Assembly: GCA_035304345.1 (NCBI GenBank)
Contig: DATGQE010000042.1
Span: 1 to 64,000, forward strand
From: IDS-8 sp035304345
GTDB taxonomy: Bacteria; Pseudomonadota; Gammaproteobacteria; Steroidobacterales; Woeseiaceae
Direction of reading: 5' to 3'
DNA length: 64,000 nucleotides
Position 1 is the stretch's first letter, and each line of letters opens with the position of its first letter. The notes below the pieces were generated by a model, which was not told the DNA's origin, ran no database searches, and saw only the letters and a program-made list of their open reading frames with translations. Positions 8,175-16,128 of this stretch are shown in pieces. Made by a program: the position numbers and the translations under genes.

Positions 8175-9407
8175 TCAATACGGCGCCGGCGGCGTCGCGC
8201 GCCGCCGCGGCGGATCCCAGAACGGCTTGTCGGTGACGATCGCCTTCGCCATCACGCGCGACCAGTGCATCTCGCGCTGGTAGTAGATCTCGACCAGCAG
8301 CTCGTTGCCGGCATTGCCGTGCGGCGCTTCCACGCTGGCGAGCGCGATGTTCTTCTTGCACACCGGCGACCAGCAGGCGGACGTCACGAAACCGACCTGC
8401 TTGCGGCGGCCGCGCACCGTCCGGTACACGTACGAGTGGTGCGCCGGCTTGTTGCCTTCGATGTCGAGCTTGACGAGCTGCCAGCGCGAGCCGCGCCGCT
8501 TTTCCTCGGCGAGCGCACGGCGCCCGTTGAAGTTCGGTTTCTTGAAGTCGACCAGCCACTCGAGGCCGAGCTCGAACGGCGAGCGCGACCGTCCCGAGCG
8601 CACCGTGCCCTCGGCCGGCAGGAAGTCCACTCCCGCCGTCAGGAAGCCGGCCTCGATGCGAGCGAGATCGAGCGCTTCGGTGCCGATGGCGCGGATGCCG
8701 TGCAGCTTGCCGGCTTCGAACAGGGCGTCCCACAACGCGAGCGCGGCGTCGTTGGCGATCCACAGCTCGTACCCGAGATCGCCGGTGAAGCCCGTGCGCG
8801 ACACCATGAGCTCGGTGCCCTGGAAATCGAAATGCATCAGCCCGAACGGCTTCAGGTTCTCGATGCCGTCGAGCCCGAGGTTCTTCATGACGCTGTAGGA
8901 CGTCGGGCCCTGCACGGCGAGGGCGGCGATGTCGTGCGTTTCCTCGGTGAGCTCGACGTCGAGCCCGATTGCCGCCGCGGTCAGCCAGGCGAGATGCCGT
9001 TCCTGGGAGCAAAGGCGGTACTCACCCTCGCGCAGGTGAAAGATCGTGCCGTCGTCGATCACCTGCCCCTGGTCGTCGCACCACACCGCGTACGCCACGC
9101 GGCCGGGCGCCACCTTGCGCATGTCGCGCGTGACGAGCCGGTCCACGTACACGAGCGAGTCCGGGCCCTTGATGCGGTACTTGGTCATCGGGGTGAGGTC
9201 GAACACCCCGGTGCTGTTGCGGATGGCGAAGTACTCGAGATCCGCGTCGTACAGTGCATCCGGGGTCGTGTAGCCTTTCCAGTCGTGCCACGCATTCAGG
9301 CGGTCGAGTGCGTTCAGGCGCGGCCAGAACGGCGTGCGCAGGCGGCCCTGCGGGACTTCGGCAACCCCGGTCGTGCGGTCGATGGCGGCGGCTTGGGCGT
9401 CTGTCAT
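8175..9407 (-). CDS. GcvT-like aminomethyltransferase family protein (folate-dependent)
   Basis: 410 residues in the COG0404/GcvT family (glycine-cleavage T protein, DmdA and LigM-type demethylases). The folate-binding core runs through NSTGVFDLTPMTKYRIKGPD and FTGDLGYELWI; the C-terminal beta-barrel part ends about residue 400. Such proteins move a one-carbon unit from an amino- or methyl-substituted substrate to tetrahydrofolate. No gcvH or gcvP is nearby, so glycine cleavage is unlikely; its location 13 bases after a FAD oxidoreductase suggests oxidation and one-carbon capture, as in dimethylglycine or sarcosine dehydrogenases. That coupling is inference. The ATG at 9407 fits the family N-terminus; the frame upstream overlaps the preceding gene. 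Confidence 0.8.
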   Translation of the reverse strand: MTDAQAAAIDRTTGVAEVPQGRLRTPFWPRLNALDRLNAWHDWKGYTTPDALYDADLEYFAIRNSTGVFDLTPMTKYRIKGPDSLVYVDRLVTRDMRKVAPGRVAYAVWCDDQGQVIDDGTIFHLREGEYRLCSQERHLAWLTAAAIGLDVELTEETHDIAALAVQGPTSYSVMKNLGLDGIENLKPFGLMHFDFQGTELMVSRTGFTGDLGYELWIANDAALALWDALFEAGKLHGIRAIGTEALDLARIEAGFLTAGVDFLPAEGTVRSGRSRSPFELGLEWLVDFKKPNFNGRRALAEEKRRGSRWQLVKLDIEGNKPAHHSYVYRTVRGRRKQVGFVTSACWSPVCKKNIALASVEAPHGNAGNELLVEIYYQREMHWSRVMAKAIVTDKPFWDPPRRRATPPAPY

Positions 9408-9420
9408 GGTGTCGGCACCC

Positions 9421-10965
9421 TCAGGCGGGTTTCTGCTGCTTGAGGATCGTGTGCGCGGCGTTGCGTCCGCACGCGCCGCTGATCCCGCCGCCCGGATGCG
9501 TGCCGGCTCCGCAGAGCCACAGCCCGTCGAGCGGCATGCGGTACTGCGCGGCACCCGCGACCGGGCGGACGAACAGGAACTGGTCGAGCGTCAGCTCGGC
9601 ATGGTGCCAGTGCCCGCCCGTCATGCCGAATTCGGCCTCGAGATCGGCGGGCGACAGCAGCTCGGCGGCGACGATGCGCCCCGGCAGGTCCGGAGCGTAG
9701 GCGGCGAGCGTGTCGATCGCGCGGTCCCGCAGCGCATCGCGTGCCGCGTCCGACCAGCCTTCCTTCAGGCGGTACGGCGCGTACTGCACGACCGCGGACA
9801 GCACGTGCTTGCCGGTCGGCGCGAGCGACGGGTCCCGGAAGCTCGGAAGCGTGATCTCGAGCACGGGCTCCGCCGAGACTTCGCCGTACTTCGCCGGGTT
9901 GAACGCGCGCTCGACGTAATCGGCATCCGGCGCAATCACCAGGCGCTCACCCAGGTCCTTCTTCTCGAGTCCCGGGAAGTCCGGCAGGCCGTCGAGCGCA
10001 AGGTGCAGCTTCGCGGCGTTGCCGCGTGCACGCAGGTTCGCGATGCGCCGCGTGAAACCGGTCTCGACGTGACGGCTGCCGACGAGCTCCAGGATCGTTC
10101 GCTTCGGGTCGACGTTGGAGACGATCGTCCAGCTCGCGAACGTCTCGCCGTTCGCCGTCTCGACGCCCGCCGCGCGCCCGTTCTCCACCACGATGCGGCG
10201 CACGGGCATGCCGGTCCTGATCGTCACGCCCTGCGCACGGGCACACTGCGCGAACGCCTCGGAGACCGCCCCCATGCCGCCGGCGGGCAGGGCCAGTCGC
10301 CCGTGATTCCCGCTCAGGCGATACAGGTAGGTGAGGATCGTGTTCGGTGAGCGCGGCCCGAGATGCGTGCCGAGCACCGCGTCCAGGGAAACCGCGCCCC
10401 TGAGCAGCGGGCTTTCGAACCGCTCCTCGACCTCGTCGTAGATGTTCATGCCGATGAGGCGCAGGAACTCGCGCATTTCCTCGCGGCCGAGCCGGCGCAG
10501 GTCGAGCCCGAGCTCGGCCAGCGTCAGGACGTCGCGCTTCGAGCCGTTCGCCAGCCGCGGCGGCGTGCGGTTCAGGTATTTCTGCAGCAGGTCGGCAAAG
10601 CGCGTCATGCGCCGGTGGAAATCCCGGAACGCCGCCCGGTCGCCGTCCGCCACGTTCTCGACCCTGGCGCCGTTCATGCGCACGTGCCGGCCTTCGGGGG
10701 AAAGGGCGATCGTCGAGAGGCCGTCCGCGGCCAGCGGCAGGTTTACGCGCAGGTCGCCCGTGACCTGGGGCTGCACCTGGTAGAGGAGGTGGGCGCAGGC
10801 CGATACGCTGAAGCCGTCCGCGAAACGCCGCGTCCGCGCCGCGCCGCCGACCTGGTCGGCCGCCTCGAGCACGAGCACTTTCTTGCCCGACCGGGCGAGG
10901 ATCGCCGCACACACGAGCCCGTTGTGGCCGGCACCGATCACGATGGCATCGTAACGATCAGTCAT
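9421..10965 (-). CDS. Phytoene desaturase-like NAD(P)/FAD-dependent oxidoreductase (paralogue 2)
   Basis: 514 residues. The N-terminal dinucleotide fold (residues 6-17, AIVIGAGHNGLV) is followed by the adenine-ribose acid (VLVLEAADQVGGAARTRR) and a C-terminal LCGAGTHPGGG flavin motif. It belongs to the CrtI-like flavoprotein group; substrate unknown. Its ATG overlaps the stop of the preceding paralogue by 8 bases, which implies translational coupling and perhaps a heteromeric enzyme. It shares a common fold and end motifs with the genes at 10958 and 1527 but is clearly diverged from them. Confidence 0.83.
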   Translation of the reverse strand: MTDRYDAIVIGAGHNGLVCAAILARSGKKVLVLEAADQVGGAARTRRFADGFSVSACAHLLYQVQPQVTGDLRVNLPLAADGLSTIALSPEGRHVRMNGARVENVADGDRAAFRDFHRRMTRFADLLQKYLNRTPPRLANGSKRDVLTLAELGLDLRRLGREEMREFLRLIGMNIYDEVEERFESPLLRGAVSLDAVLGTHLGPRSPNTILTYLYRLSGNHGRLALPAGGMGAVSEAFAQCARAQGVTIRTGMPVRRIVVENGRAAGVETANGETFASWTIVSNVDPKRTILELVGSRHVETGFTRRIANLRARGNAAKLHLALDGLPDFPGLEKKDLGERLVIAPDADYVERAFNPAKYGEVSAEPVLEITLPSFRDPSLAPTGKHVLSAVVQYAPYRLKEGWSDAARDALRDRAIDTLAAYAPDLPGRIVAAELLSPADLEAEFGMTGGHWHHAELTLDQFLFVRPVAGAAQYRMPLDGLWLCGAGTHPGGGISGACGRNAAHTILKQQKPA

Positions 10966-12574
10966 CGCCGAAGTTCTCCGGTACCGTGTTGTTGCGCTTG
11001 AGGTCGAGCAGGATCTCCCGCGCGGCGTTCGCGCCCGGAGCCGCCATCACGCCGCCGCCCGGGTGGGTGCTCGAGGCGCACATGTAGAGACCGCCCACCG
11101 GACCGCGGTACTGCGCAAAGCCCGGCACGGGACGGTTGAACAGGAGCTGGTCCATCGTCAGCTCGCCGTGGAAGATGTTGCCCTCCGACAACCCGGCCTC
11201 GCGTTCGATGTCCTCGGGAGTGCGGATCTCGACGTGCAGGATGAGATCCTTGAAGTCCGGGCTGTAATTGGCAATCTGGTCGATGACCGTCTGCGCGAAC
11301 GCCTGGCGTTGCTCGTCCGTCCACGGCTGTCCCTTCACCCGGTACGGGCAGTACTGGATGAAGCAGCTCATGAAGTGCTTCCCGGGCGGCGCCATGGTCG
11401 GGTCCGTCACCGTCGGGATGACCATGTCGACGTACGGGTCCTGCGACCAGATTCCTTCCTTCCAGTCGTCGTATGCCCGCTCCATGCGTTCCATGGAGTC
11501 GATGAAGTGCATGTCGCCGTCGAGCAGCGGATTGTCCTTCGGCAGGGCGGGGAACGTCGGCAGCCCGTCGAGGGCGATGTTGAGCTTCCCGGAGGAGCCG
11601 CGAATCTTGAAGTTCTTCACCCGCTGGTAGAACGCGGGCGGGAGATCCTTCTCGTCCATGCACTTCAGGAACGTGCGCTTCACGTCCATGGCGGAGACGA
11701 CGATCTTCGCGTCGATCTCCTCGCCGCTGGTCAGGGCGACGCCCTTGACCCGGCCGTTGCGCACGACGATCTGCTCGACGCCCGTATCCGTGCGCAGCTC
11801 ACCGCCGTAGGACTGGAACGCGCCCGCGATCGCCTTCGACACGGCACCCATTCCGCCGCGCGCGTATCCCCACGAGCCGACGTTGCCGTCGACCTCGCCC
11901 ATGTAATGGTGCAGGAGCACGTAGGCGGTGCCCGGCGAATGGATGCCGAGCGCGGTGCCGATGATGCCGCTGCCGGAAAGGGCCGCCTTGATCACGTCCG
12001 TCTCGAAGTACTCGTCGAGGTACTCCGCGACGCTCATCGTCCAGAAGCGGATCGTCTCGAGCATCCGGTCCTCGCCCATCTCGAAGAAGCGGCGCCCCAG
12101 GTGCGCGAGCTCCTTCAGGTCGCGCGGCTTGAACGAGGTCGGGTCCGGTGGAGTGCGCAGCAGGAACTCTCGAATGAAGCGCGTCTGGCGCATCGTATCG
12201 GCGGAGTAACGCTGGTAGGCGTCCGCGTCGTGCTTCGAGAAGCGCGCGTACTCGCGGTACGCCACTTCCGGATCCCAGTACGAGCCGAAGTAGCCGCCGT
12301 TCTGGAGGAAAGTGACGCCGCCTCCGTAGGGCGTGATCTGCAATCCGTGCCGGTGCAGTTCGAGCGCGCGAAAAATCTCCGGGCGCAGCAGCGAGCAGAC
12401 GTAGGAGCAGTTCGAGTAGATCCAGTCCTTGTACAGGTTGCGGCTGACGGCGGCTCCGCCGATGTAGTCGTTCTTCTCCAGGCAGAGGACGTCGAGGCCC
12501 GCCTTCGCCAGGAAGGCCGCGGTGGTGAGCCCGTTGTGGCCGGCCCCGACGACGATGGCGTCATACGTTTTCAT
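10958..12574 (-). CDS. Phytoene desaturase-like NAD(P)/FAD-dependent oxidoreductase (paralogue 3)
   Basis: 538 residues. FAD-binding GAGHNGL at the N-terminus (residues 10-16), then LCLEKNDYIGGAAVS, and a C-terminal YMCASSTHPGGGVMAAPG in which the usual GAGTHPGGG is altered. It overlaps the next paralogue (9421-10965) by 8 bases. The protein is less GC-biased in composition than paralogue 2 and keeps longer aromatic-rich stretches. The likely role is a flavin-dependent oxidation in the same pathway; the two tandem members may act on consecutive intermediates or form one complex. Function beyond the superfamily is not known. Confidence 0.83.
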   Translation of the reverse strand: MKTYDAIVVGAGHNGLTTAAFLAKAGLDVLCLEKNDYIGGAAVSRNLYKDWIYSNCSYVCSLLRPEIFRALELHRHGLQITPYGGGVTFLQNGGYFGSYWDPEVAYREYARFSKHDADAYQRYSADTMRQTRFIREFLLRTPPDPTSFKPRDLKELAHLGRRFFEMGEDRMLETIRFWTMSVAEYLDEYFETDVIKAALSGSGIIGTALGIHSPGTAYVLLHHYMGEVDGNVGSWGYARGGMGAVSKAIAGAFQSYGGELRTDTGVEQIVVRNGRVKGVALTSGEEIDAKIVVSAMDVKRTFLKCMDEKDLPPAFYQRVKNFKIRGSSGKLNIALDGLPTFPALPKDNPLLDGDMHFIDSMERMERAYDDWKEGIWSQDPYVDMVIPTVTDPTMAPPGKHFMSCFIQYCPYRVKGQPWTDEQRQAFAQTVIDQIANYSPDFKDLILHVEIRTPEDIEREAGLSEGNIFHGELTMDQLLFNRPVPGFAQYRGPVGGLYMCASSTHPGGGVMAAPGANAAREILLDLKRNNTVPENFGDD

Positions 12575-12667
12575 CGACTGAGTAAGCCCCCAAACAAGAA
12601 GGTCGCAAGCCGGGCCGGGAGGCGGCCCTCACGCTGCCGTGGCGCGTCGCTCGGCACGAAATCGAGC

Positions 12668-12691
12668 AGCGGCGGCCTTGCGGCCGCCGCT
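12668..12691. terminator. Strong intercistronic stem-loop after the aminotransferase gene
   Basis: A perfect 10-bp stem, AGCGGCGGCC and GGCCGCCGCT around the loop TTGC, lies in the 140-base gap between the aminotransferase stop (12715) and the next FAD gene (12574). On the transcribed minus strand the loop reads GCAA, a GNRA tetraloop. No long T-tract follows, so partial termination or mRNA end protection is as likely as full termination. Confidence 0.5.
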
Positions 12692-12714
12692 TGCATCGAC
12701 TCCCTGGATCGTCA

Positions 12715-14049
12715 TTATGCCGTGTAGACGCGGCTGCTGTCGCTCGGCAGTTTCTTCAAGGTAATGTCTACCGCGCGTTCGAATTTGTCCAGAGTTTCCT
12801 CGAGACATTTCACATCATGAGCTTCACAGATGAACCACGGCTCGCGTGAGTCGGGCTCGACGAGAATGCCGAGCTCGTGCAGCTCCGGAGCGAGCGTGTC
12901 GTAGAACTCGTAGTCCGTGTTCACCCAGTCGCGGTAATCGCGCGGCGGCTTCTCGCTGAAGAACAGCCCGGTCATCGACGGGTGCCCGACGAAGCAATGT
13001 GCAATGCCGCGAGCGGCCAGTATCTTGTGCAGCCCTGCCTGCAGGCTGCGCCCGTAGCGCTCGATCTTCGCCAGGGCATCCGTCTCGTCCAGGATCTGCA
13101 GGGTGCGGTTGGCCGCGGCCAGCGGCACCGAATGAGCCGTGAACGTGCCGCCGTGAACCACGCGCTCGCCGACGCAGCGCATGATGTCCTCGCGGCCGGC
13201 GACGACCGCGATCGGGTAGCCGTTCCCCATGGCCTTGGCGAACGTGCACAGGTCCGCCTTGACGCCGAGCAACTCCTGCACGCCGCCCTTCGCCACGCGG
13301 AAGCCGGTTTTCACTTCGTCGATCACGAGCACCACGCCGTAGCGGTCGCACAGCCAGCGCACGTCCTGCAGGTATTCGTGAGTCGCGGTGAGGGCACAGC
13401 AGTTCCCCATGATCGGCTCGATCAGGAACGCCGCGATCTCGTCGGCGTGGCGCTTCAGGACGTCCTCCACGGCGTTCGCGTCGTTGAGCGGCACCGTGTA
13501 GAACAGGGATTTCAGGAGCGACGGCACGCCCTCGCCGTAGGGCTGGATCCGGGGGTCGCCATTCTTCGGCGACCAGTCCTCGACGTCGGCGTACCACATG
13601 ACTTCGCTGAAGACTCCGTGGTAGCCGCCTTCGACGACCACGTGGCGCTCCTTGCCCGTGTAGGCGCGGGCGATGCGCAGCGCGGCCATGACGGCCTCGG
13701 TACCGGAGTTCGAGAAGCGGAGCAGCTCCGCCGCCGGTACCATGCGGCTGATGCGCTCGGCGACCTCGTATTCGAGTTGCGTCGCGAGCGCGAACACTCC
13801 TCCGATTTCCATGCCTTCACGCGCGGCGGCATCCACGCGGGGGTCGGCGTAGCCGAGAATGCAGGGTCCGTAACCCAGGCGGTAATCGATGTACTCGTTG
13901 CCGTCGATGTCCCGGAGCCTCGCGCCTTTGGCACTCTCGATGTAAAGGGTCCGGTCGTCGCCCCAGTAGCGGAAATTGGAAGAGACTCCCAGGGGCAGGC
14001 GGGTGATGGCCTTGCGGAAATGATTATTCGAGTTTGTGAGACACCTCAT
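12715..14049 (-). CDS. Class III pyridoxal-phosphate aminotransferase (aspartate aminotransferase superfamily, HemL-like)
   Basis: 444 residues, full length. PLP-enzyme landmarks are SNSGTEAVMAALRIAR (phosphate binding), the aspartate in VLVIDEVKTGFR and the Schiff-base lysine in LCTFAKAMGNGYP. The layout resembles glutamate-1-semialdehyde aminomutase-like catabolic transaminases rather than a haem gene. It should deaminate an amine or amino acid to an aldehyde, which the aldehyde dehydrogenase of the same unit could oxidise. GGAGG sits a few bases before ATG 14049. It is the first gene downstream of the TetR-type palindrome at 14109, making it and possibly the genes behind it targets of the divergent regulator. 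Confidence 0.87.
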   Translation of the reverse strand: MRCLTNSNNHFRKAITRLPLGVSSNFRYWGDDRTLYIESAKGARLRDIDGNEYIDYRLGYGPCILGYADPRVDAAAREGMEIGGVFALATQLEYEVAERISRMVPAAELLRFSNSGTEAVMAALRIARAYTGKERHVVVEGGYHGVFSEVMWYADVEDWSPKNGDPRIQPYGEGVPSLLKSLFYTVPLNDANAVEDVLKRHADEIAAFLIEPIMGNCCALTATHEYLQDVRWLCDRYGVVLVIDEVKTGFRVAKGGVQELLGVKADLCTFAKAMGNGYPIAVVAGREDIMRCVGERVVHGGTFTAHSVPLAAANRTLQILDETDALAKIERYGRSLQAGLHKILAARGIAHCFVGHPSMTGLFFSEKPPRDYRDWVNTDYEFYDTLAPELHELGILVEPDSREPWFICEAHDVKCLEETLDKFERAVDITLKKLPSDSSRVYTA

Positions 14050-14108
14050 AAAACCTCCGTTTTCAGGTTCCCGGAGGATGGCACGGCGGGGGGTCGAAAG
14101 TCCAGAAA

Positions 14109-14130
14109 TCTGAATGAATACTCATTCAGA
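14109..14130. promoter_or_regulatory. TetR-type operator between divergent genes
   Basis: TCTGAATGA and TCATTCAGA form perfect 9-base arms around the spacer ATAC. The site lies in the 261-base gap between the divergent aminotransferase (start 14049) and TetR (start 14311) genes, 60 bases from the former. Size and symmetry fit the dimeric sites of TetR/BetI repressors, so the regulator encoded next to it is the obvious binder. The rest of the gap (14131-14280) is extremely GC-rich with many short stems and no recognisable gene. Confidence 0.65.
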
Positions 14131-14310
14131 ATGTGGCAGGATGCGGGTTCCGGCCACCGGCCGGGGCTGCCGCCGGGGGGTGTTTTGCGCAAGAATGCGC
14201 GGGCGGACCCCGGCCCCGAGGGCCCCGGGACGCAAGGCCACCCCCGGGGGAGCATCGTCCCCCCGCCGGGTGAGGGTTCACGACCGGGCGGACCGGGAGG
14301 AAAACGGGAA

Positions 14311-14940
14311 ATGGCAGTCGCAGCCGCGAAAAGCAGCCGTCGTACCGCAAGCCGCGAAGAGCGCCGGCAGCAGCTCATTCTCGCGACGATCAAGTGCATT
14401 TCGAGGAAGGGGATCGGCAGCGTCACGCTGGCCGACGTGGCCCAGGAGGCCGGACTGTCGCAGGGAATCGTGAACCTGCACTTCCGGGCGAAAGAGAACC
14501 TGTTGAACGAGACGCTGCAGTACCTCGCCGAGGACTACAAGGCGCACTTCTATTCCACGCTCGAGAAGGCCGGTCCCGAAGCCGCGGAGAAGCTCCTCGC
14601 GCTGATGGAGATGGACCTGAAGCCTTCGATCTGCGACCGGCAGAAGCTCGCCGTGTGGTTCGCGTTCTGGGGCGAGGTGAAGTCCGTGCCGACCTACCAG
14701 AAGATCTGCGAGGCTTACGACCGGGGCTACGACGAGGTGATCAGGGGCTTGTGCCAGACGATCATCGACGAAGGAGGGTACAAGCACGTGAACGCGCAGC
14801 TCGTGACCGACGCGCTTTCCTCGATGACCGACGGGTTGTGGCTCTCGTACCTGGTCAGCCCGCGCGGCTTCGACCGCGAGGAGGCGATGGATGCGGTCTA
14901 CAGCTACCTGCGCGCGGTGTTTCCGGACCACTATGAGTAG
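14311..14940 (+). CDS. TetR/AcrR family regulator, BetI-like
   Basis: 209 residues. The N-terminal HTH (about residues 14-60) includes TLADVAQEAGLSQGIVNLHF and RAKENLLNETL, close to BetI-type sequences; the C-terminal ligand domain is all-helical. BetI-like proteins repress amine uptake or oxidation genes until an amine or its aldehyde binds. ATG 14311 follows GGGAGG at 14295-14300; the frame runs open much further upstream but only because it is antisense to the aminotransferase gene. The acyl-CoA dehydrogenase begins 9 bases after its stop, so they are probably cotranscribed, and the divergent catabolic unit is its likely main target. Confidence 0.9.
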   Translation: MAVAAAKSSRRTASREERRQQLILATIKCISRKGIGSVTLADVAQEAGLSQGIVNLHFRAKENLLNETLQYLAEDYKAHFYSTLEKAGPEAAEKLLALMEMDLKPSICDRQKLAVWFAFWGEVKSVPTYQKICEAYDRGYDEVIRGLCQTIIDEGGYKHVNAQLVTDALSSMTDGLWLSYLVSPRGFDREEAMDAVYSYLRAVFPDHYE

Positions 14941-14949
14941 GGTGACGAT

Positions 14950-16107
14950 GTGAAGCTGGACCTTGGGCCGAGCGCGCTCGAATGGCAGGCGAAAGCGCGC
15001 GAGTTCGCGGATACGCTGCAGCCGTTCGAGGTGGAGGCCGAGCTCAACGAGGGGCTGTTGCCCGACGACGTGCGCAAGCAACACAAGGCGCGGGCCATCG
15101 AGCTCGGCTTCAGCGCCATGGACGTGCCGAAGGCATGGGGCGGGCTCGAGCTTCCGATCGTGGACCAGGTGGCCGTGTGGGAGCAGCTCGGCCGCGTGAC
15201 CAACGCGCTCGCGTGGTGCTTCGCGGAGCCGCAGAGCTGGATGTTCGAGGCCTGCACGCCGGAGCAGGTCGAACGCTACGTGCTGCCGTTGATGCGGGGT
15301 GAGAAGCACGATTGCTATGCCATTACGGAGTCGGGCCCCGGCTCCGACGTGGCCTCGCTCGAAGCCACGGCGGCTCGCGACGGCGACACGTACCGGCTGG
15401 ACGGCGAGAAATGGTTCGTGACGAGCGCGAACCTCGCGGACTACTTCTGGTTCCAGGCGACGGTGCCGGACGAAGGAGAGCAGGCGCTGTTCCTGGTCGA
15501 CCAGGGGACACCCGGCATCGAGGTCATCGACTCGCCGCACTTCAGCCACACGTTTGCCGCGCACCACCCGACCTACCGCTTCACGGACGTGCGCGTGCCG
15601 GCCGGGAACCGCGTCGGGCGGCCCGGTGACGGCATGGCGTACACGCTGAGCTGGTTCCGCCGCGAACGGCTGATGATCGCGGCACGCTGCTGCGGCGCCG
15701 CCGCGCGGCTCATCGAGGAAGCGCGGGAGTTCGCGCTCGGTCGCGAGGTCGGCGGCGCCCCGCTGGCCGAACGCCAGGCGATCCAGATCATGCTGGCCGA
15801 CAGCGTGACCGAGCTCTGGGCCGCGCGCCTCATGACCTTCGAAACGGCGGCGGCGCACGACCGGAATGCCGACGTGAAGACGCTGCACGCGCGCTGCTCG
15901 ATGGCGAAGCTCTATGCGTCCGAGATGGCGAACCGGGTGGCCGATCGTGCGGTGCAGATTTTCGGGGGGCGCGGCTACATGCGGGAGAACGTGGCCGAAC
16001 GCTTTTTCCGCGAGTTGCGCGTCGATCGCATCTGGGAAGGTACGAGCGAGATCCAGCGGCTCATCATCGCTCGCGCCCTGGTGAAGCGCGGCCTCGACGG
16101 CCTCTGA
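14950..16107 (+). CDS. Acyl-CoA dehydrogenase
   Basis: 385 residues, typical length. N-terminal helical domain, beta-domain FAD/substrate segment CYAITESGPGSDVASLEA at about 119-136, and the C-terminal WEGTSEIQ motif whose Glu is the catalytic base in MCAD-type enzymes. It introduces an alpha-beta double bond in an acyl-CoA and passes electrons to ETF. The GTG start at 14950 follows a GGTGA ribosome site 9 bases after the tetR stop. Its link with the TetR gene and the neighbouring acyl-CoA synthetase and hydratase suggests it handles the acyl-CoA made by the local pathway. Confidence 0.9.
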   Translation: MKLDLGPSALEWQAKAREFADTLQPFEVEAELNEGLLPDDVRKQHKARAIELGFSAMDVPKAWGGLELPIVDQVAVWEQLGRVTNALAWCFAEPQSWMFEACTPEQVERYVLPLMRGEKHDCYAITESGPGSDVASLEATAARDGDTYRLDGEKWFVTSANLADYFWFQATVPDEGEQALFLVDQGTPGIEVIDSPHFSHTFAAHHPTYRFTDVRVPAGNRVGRPGDGMAYTLSWFRRERLMIAARCCGAAARLIEEAREFALGREVGGAPLAERQAIQIMLADSVTELWAARLMTFETAAAHDRNADVKTLHARCSMAKLYASEMANRVADRAVQIFGGRGYMRENVAERFFRELRVDRIWEGTSEIQRLIIARALVKRGLDGL

Positions 16108-16128
16108 CGGATGCTCGGGGGACCGGGG

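Noticed and set aside
5789..8236. 815-codon plus-strand frame opposite the acyl-CoA synthetase
   Set aside because: Antisense shadow of a well-conserved enzyme; Arg/His/Val-rich low-complexity product and no ribosome site.
12877..14940. 687-codon frame that includes the TetR regulator
   Set aside because: Only the last 209 codons match a family; the upstream part is antisense to the aminotransferase. The ATG at 14311 with GGGAGG is taken instead.
15500..15520. GGGGACACCCGG in the acyl-CoA dehydrogenase and GGGACACCCACAA in xdhC (about 31990) as repeat copies
   Set aside because: Both fit the reading frame and lose the conserved ATCA part; they look like chance partial matches.
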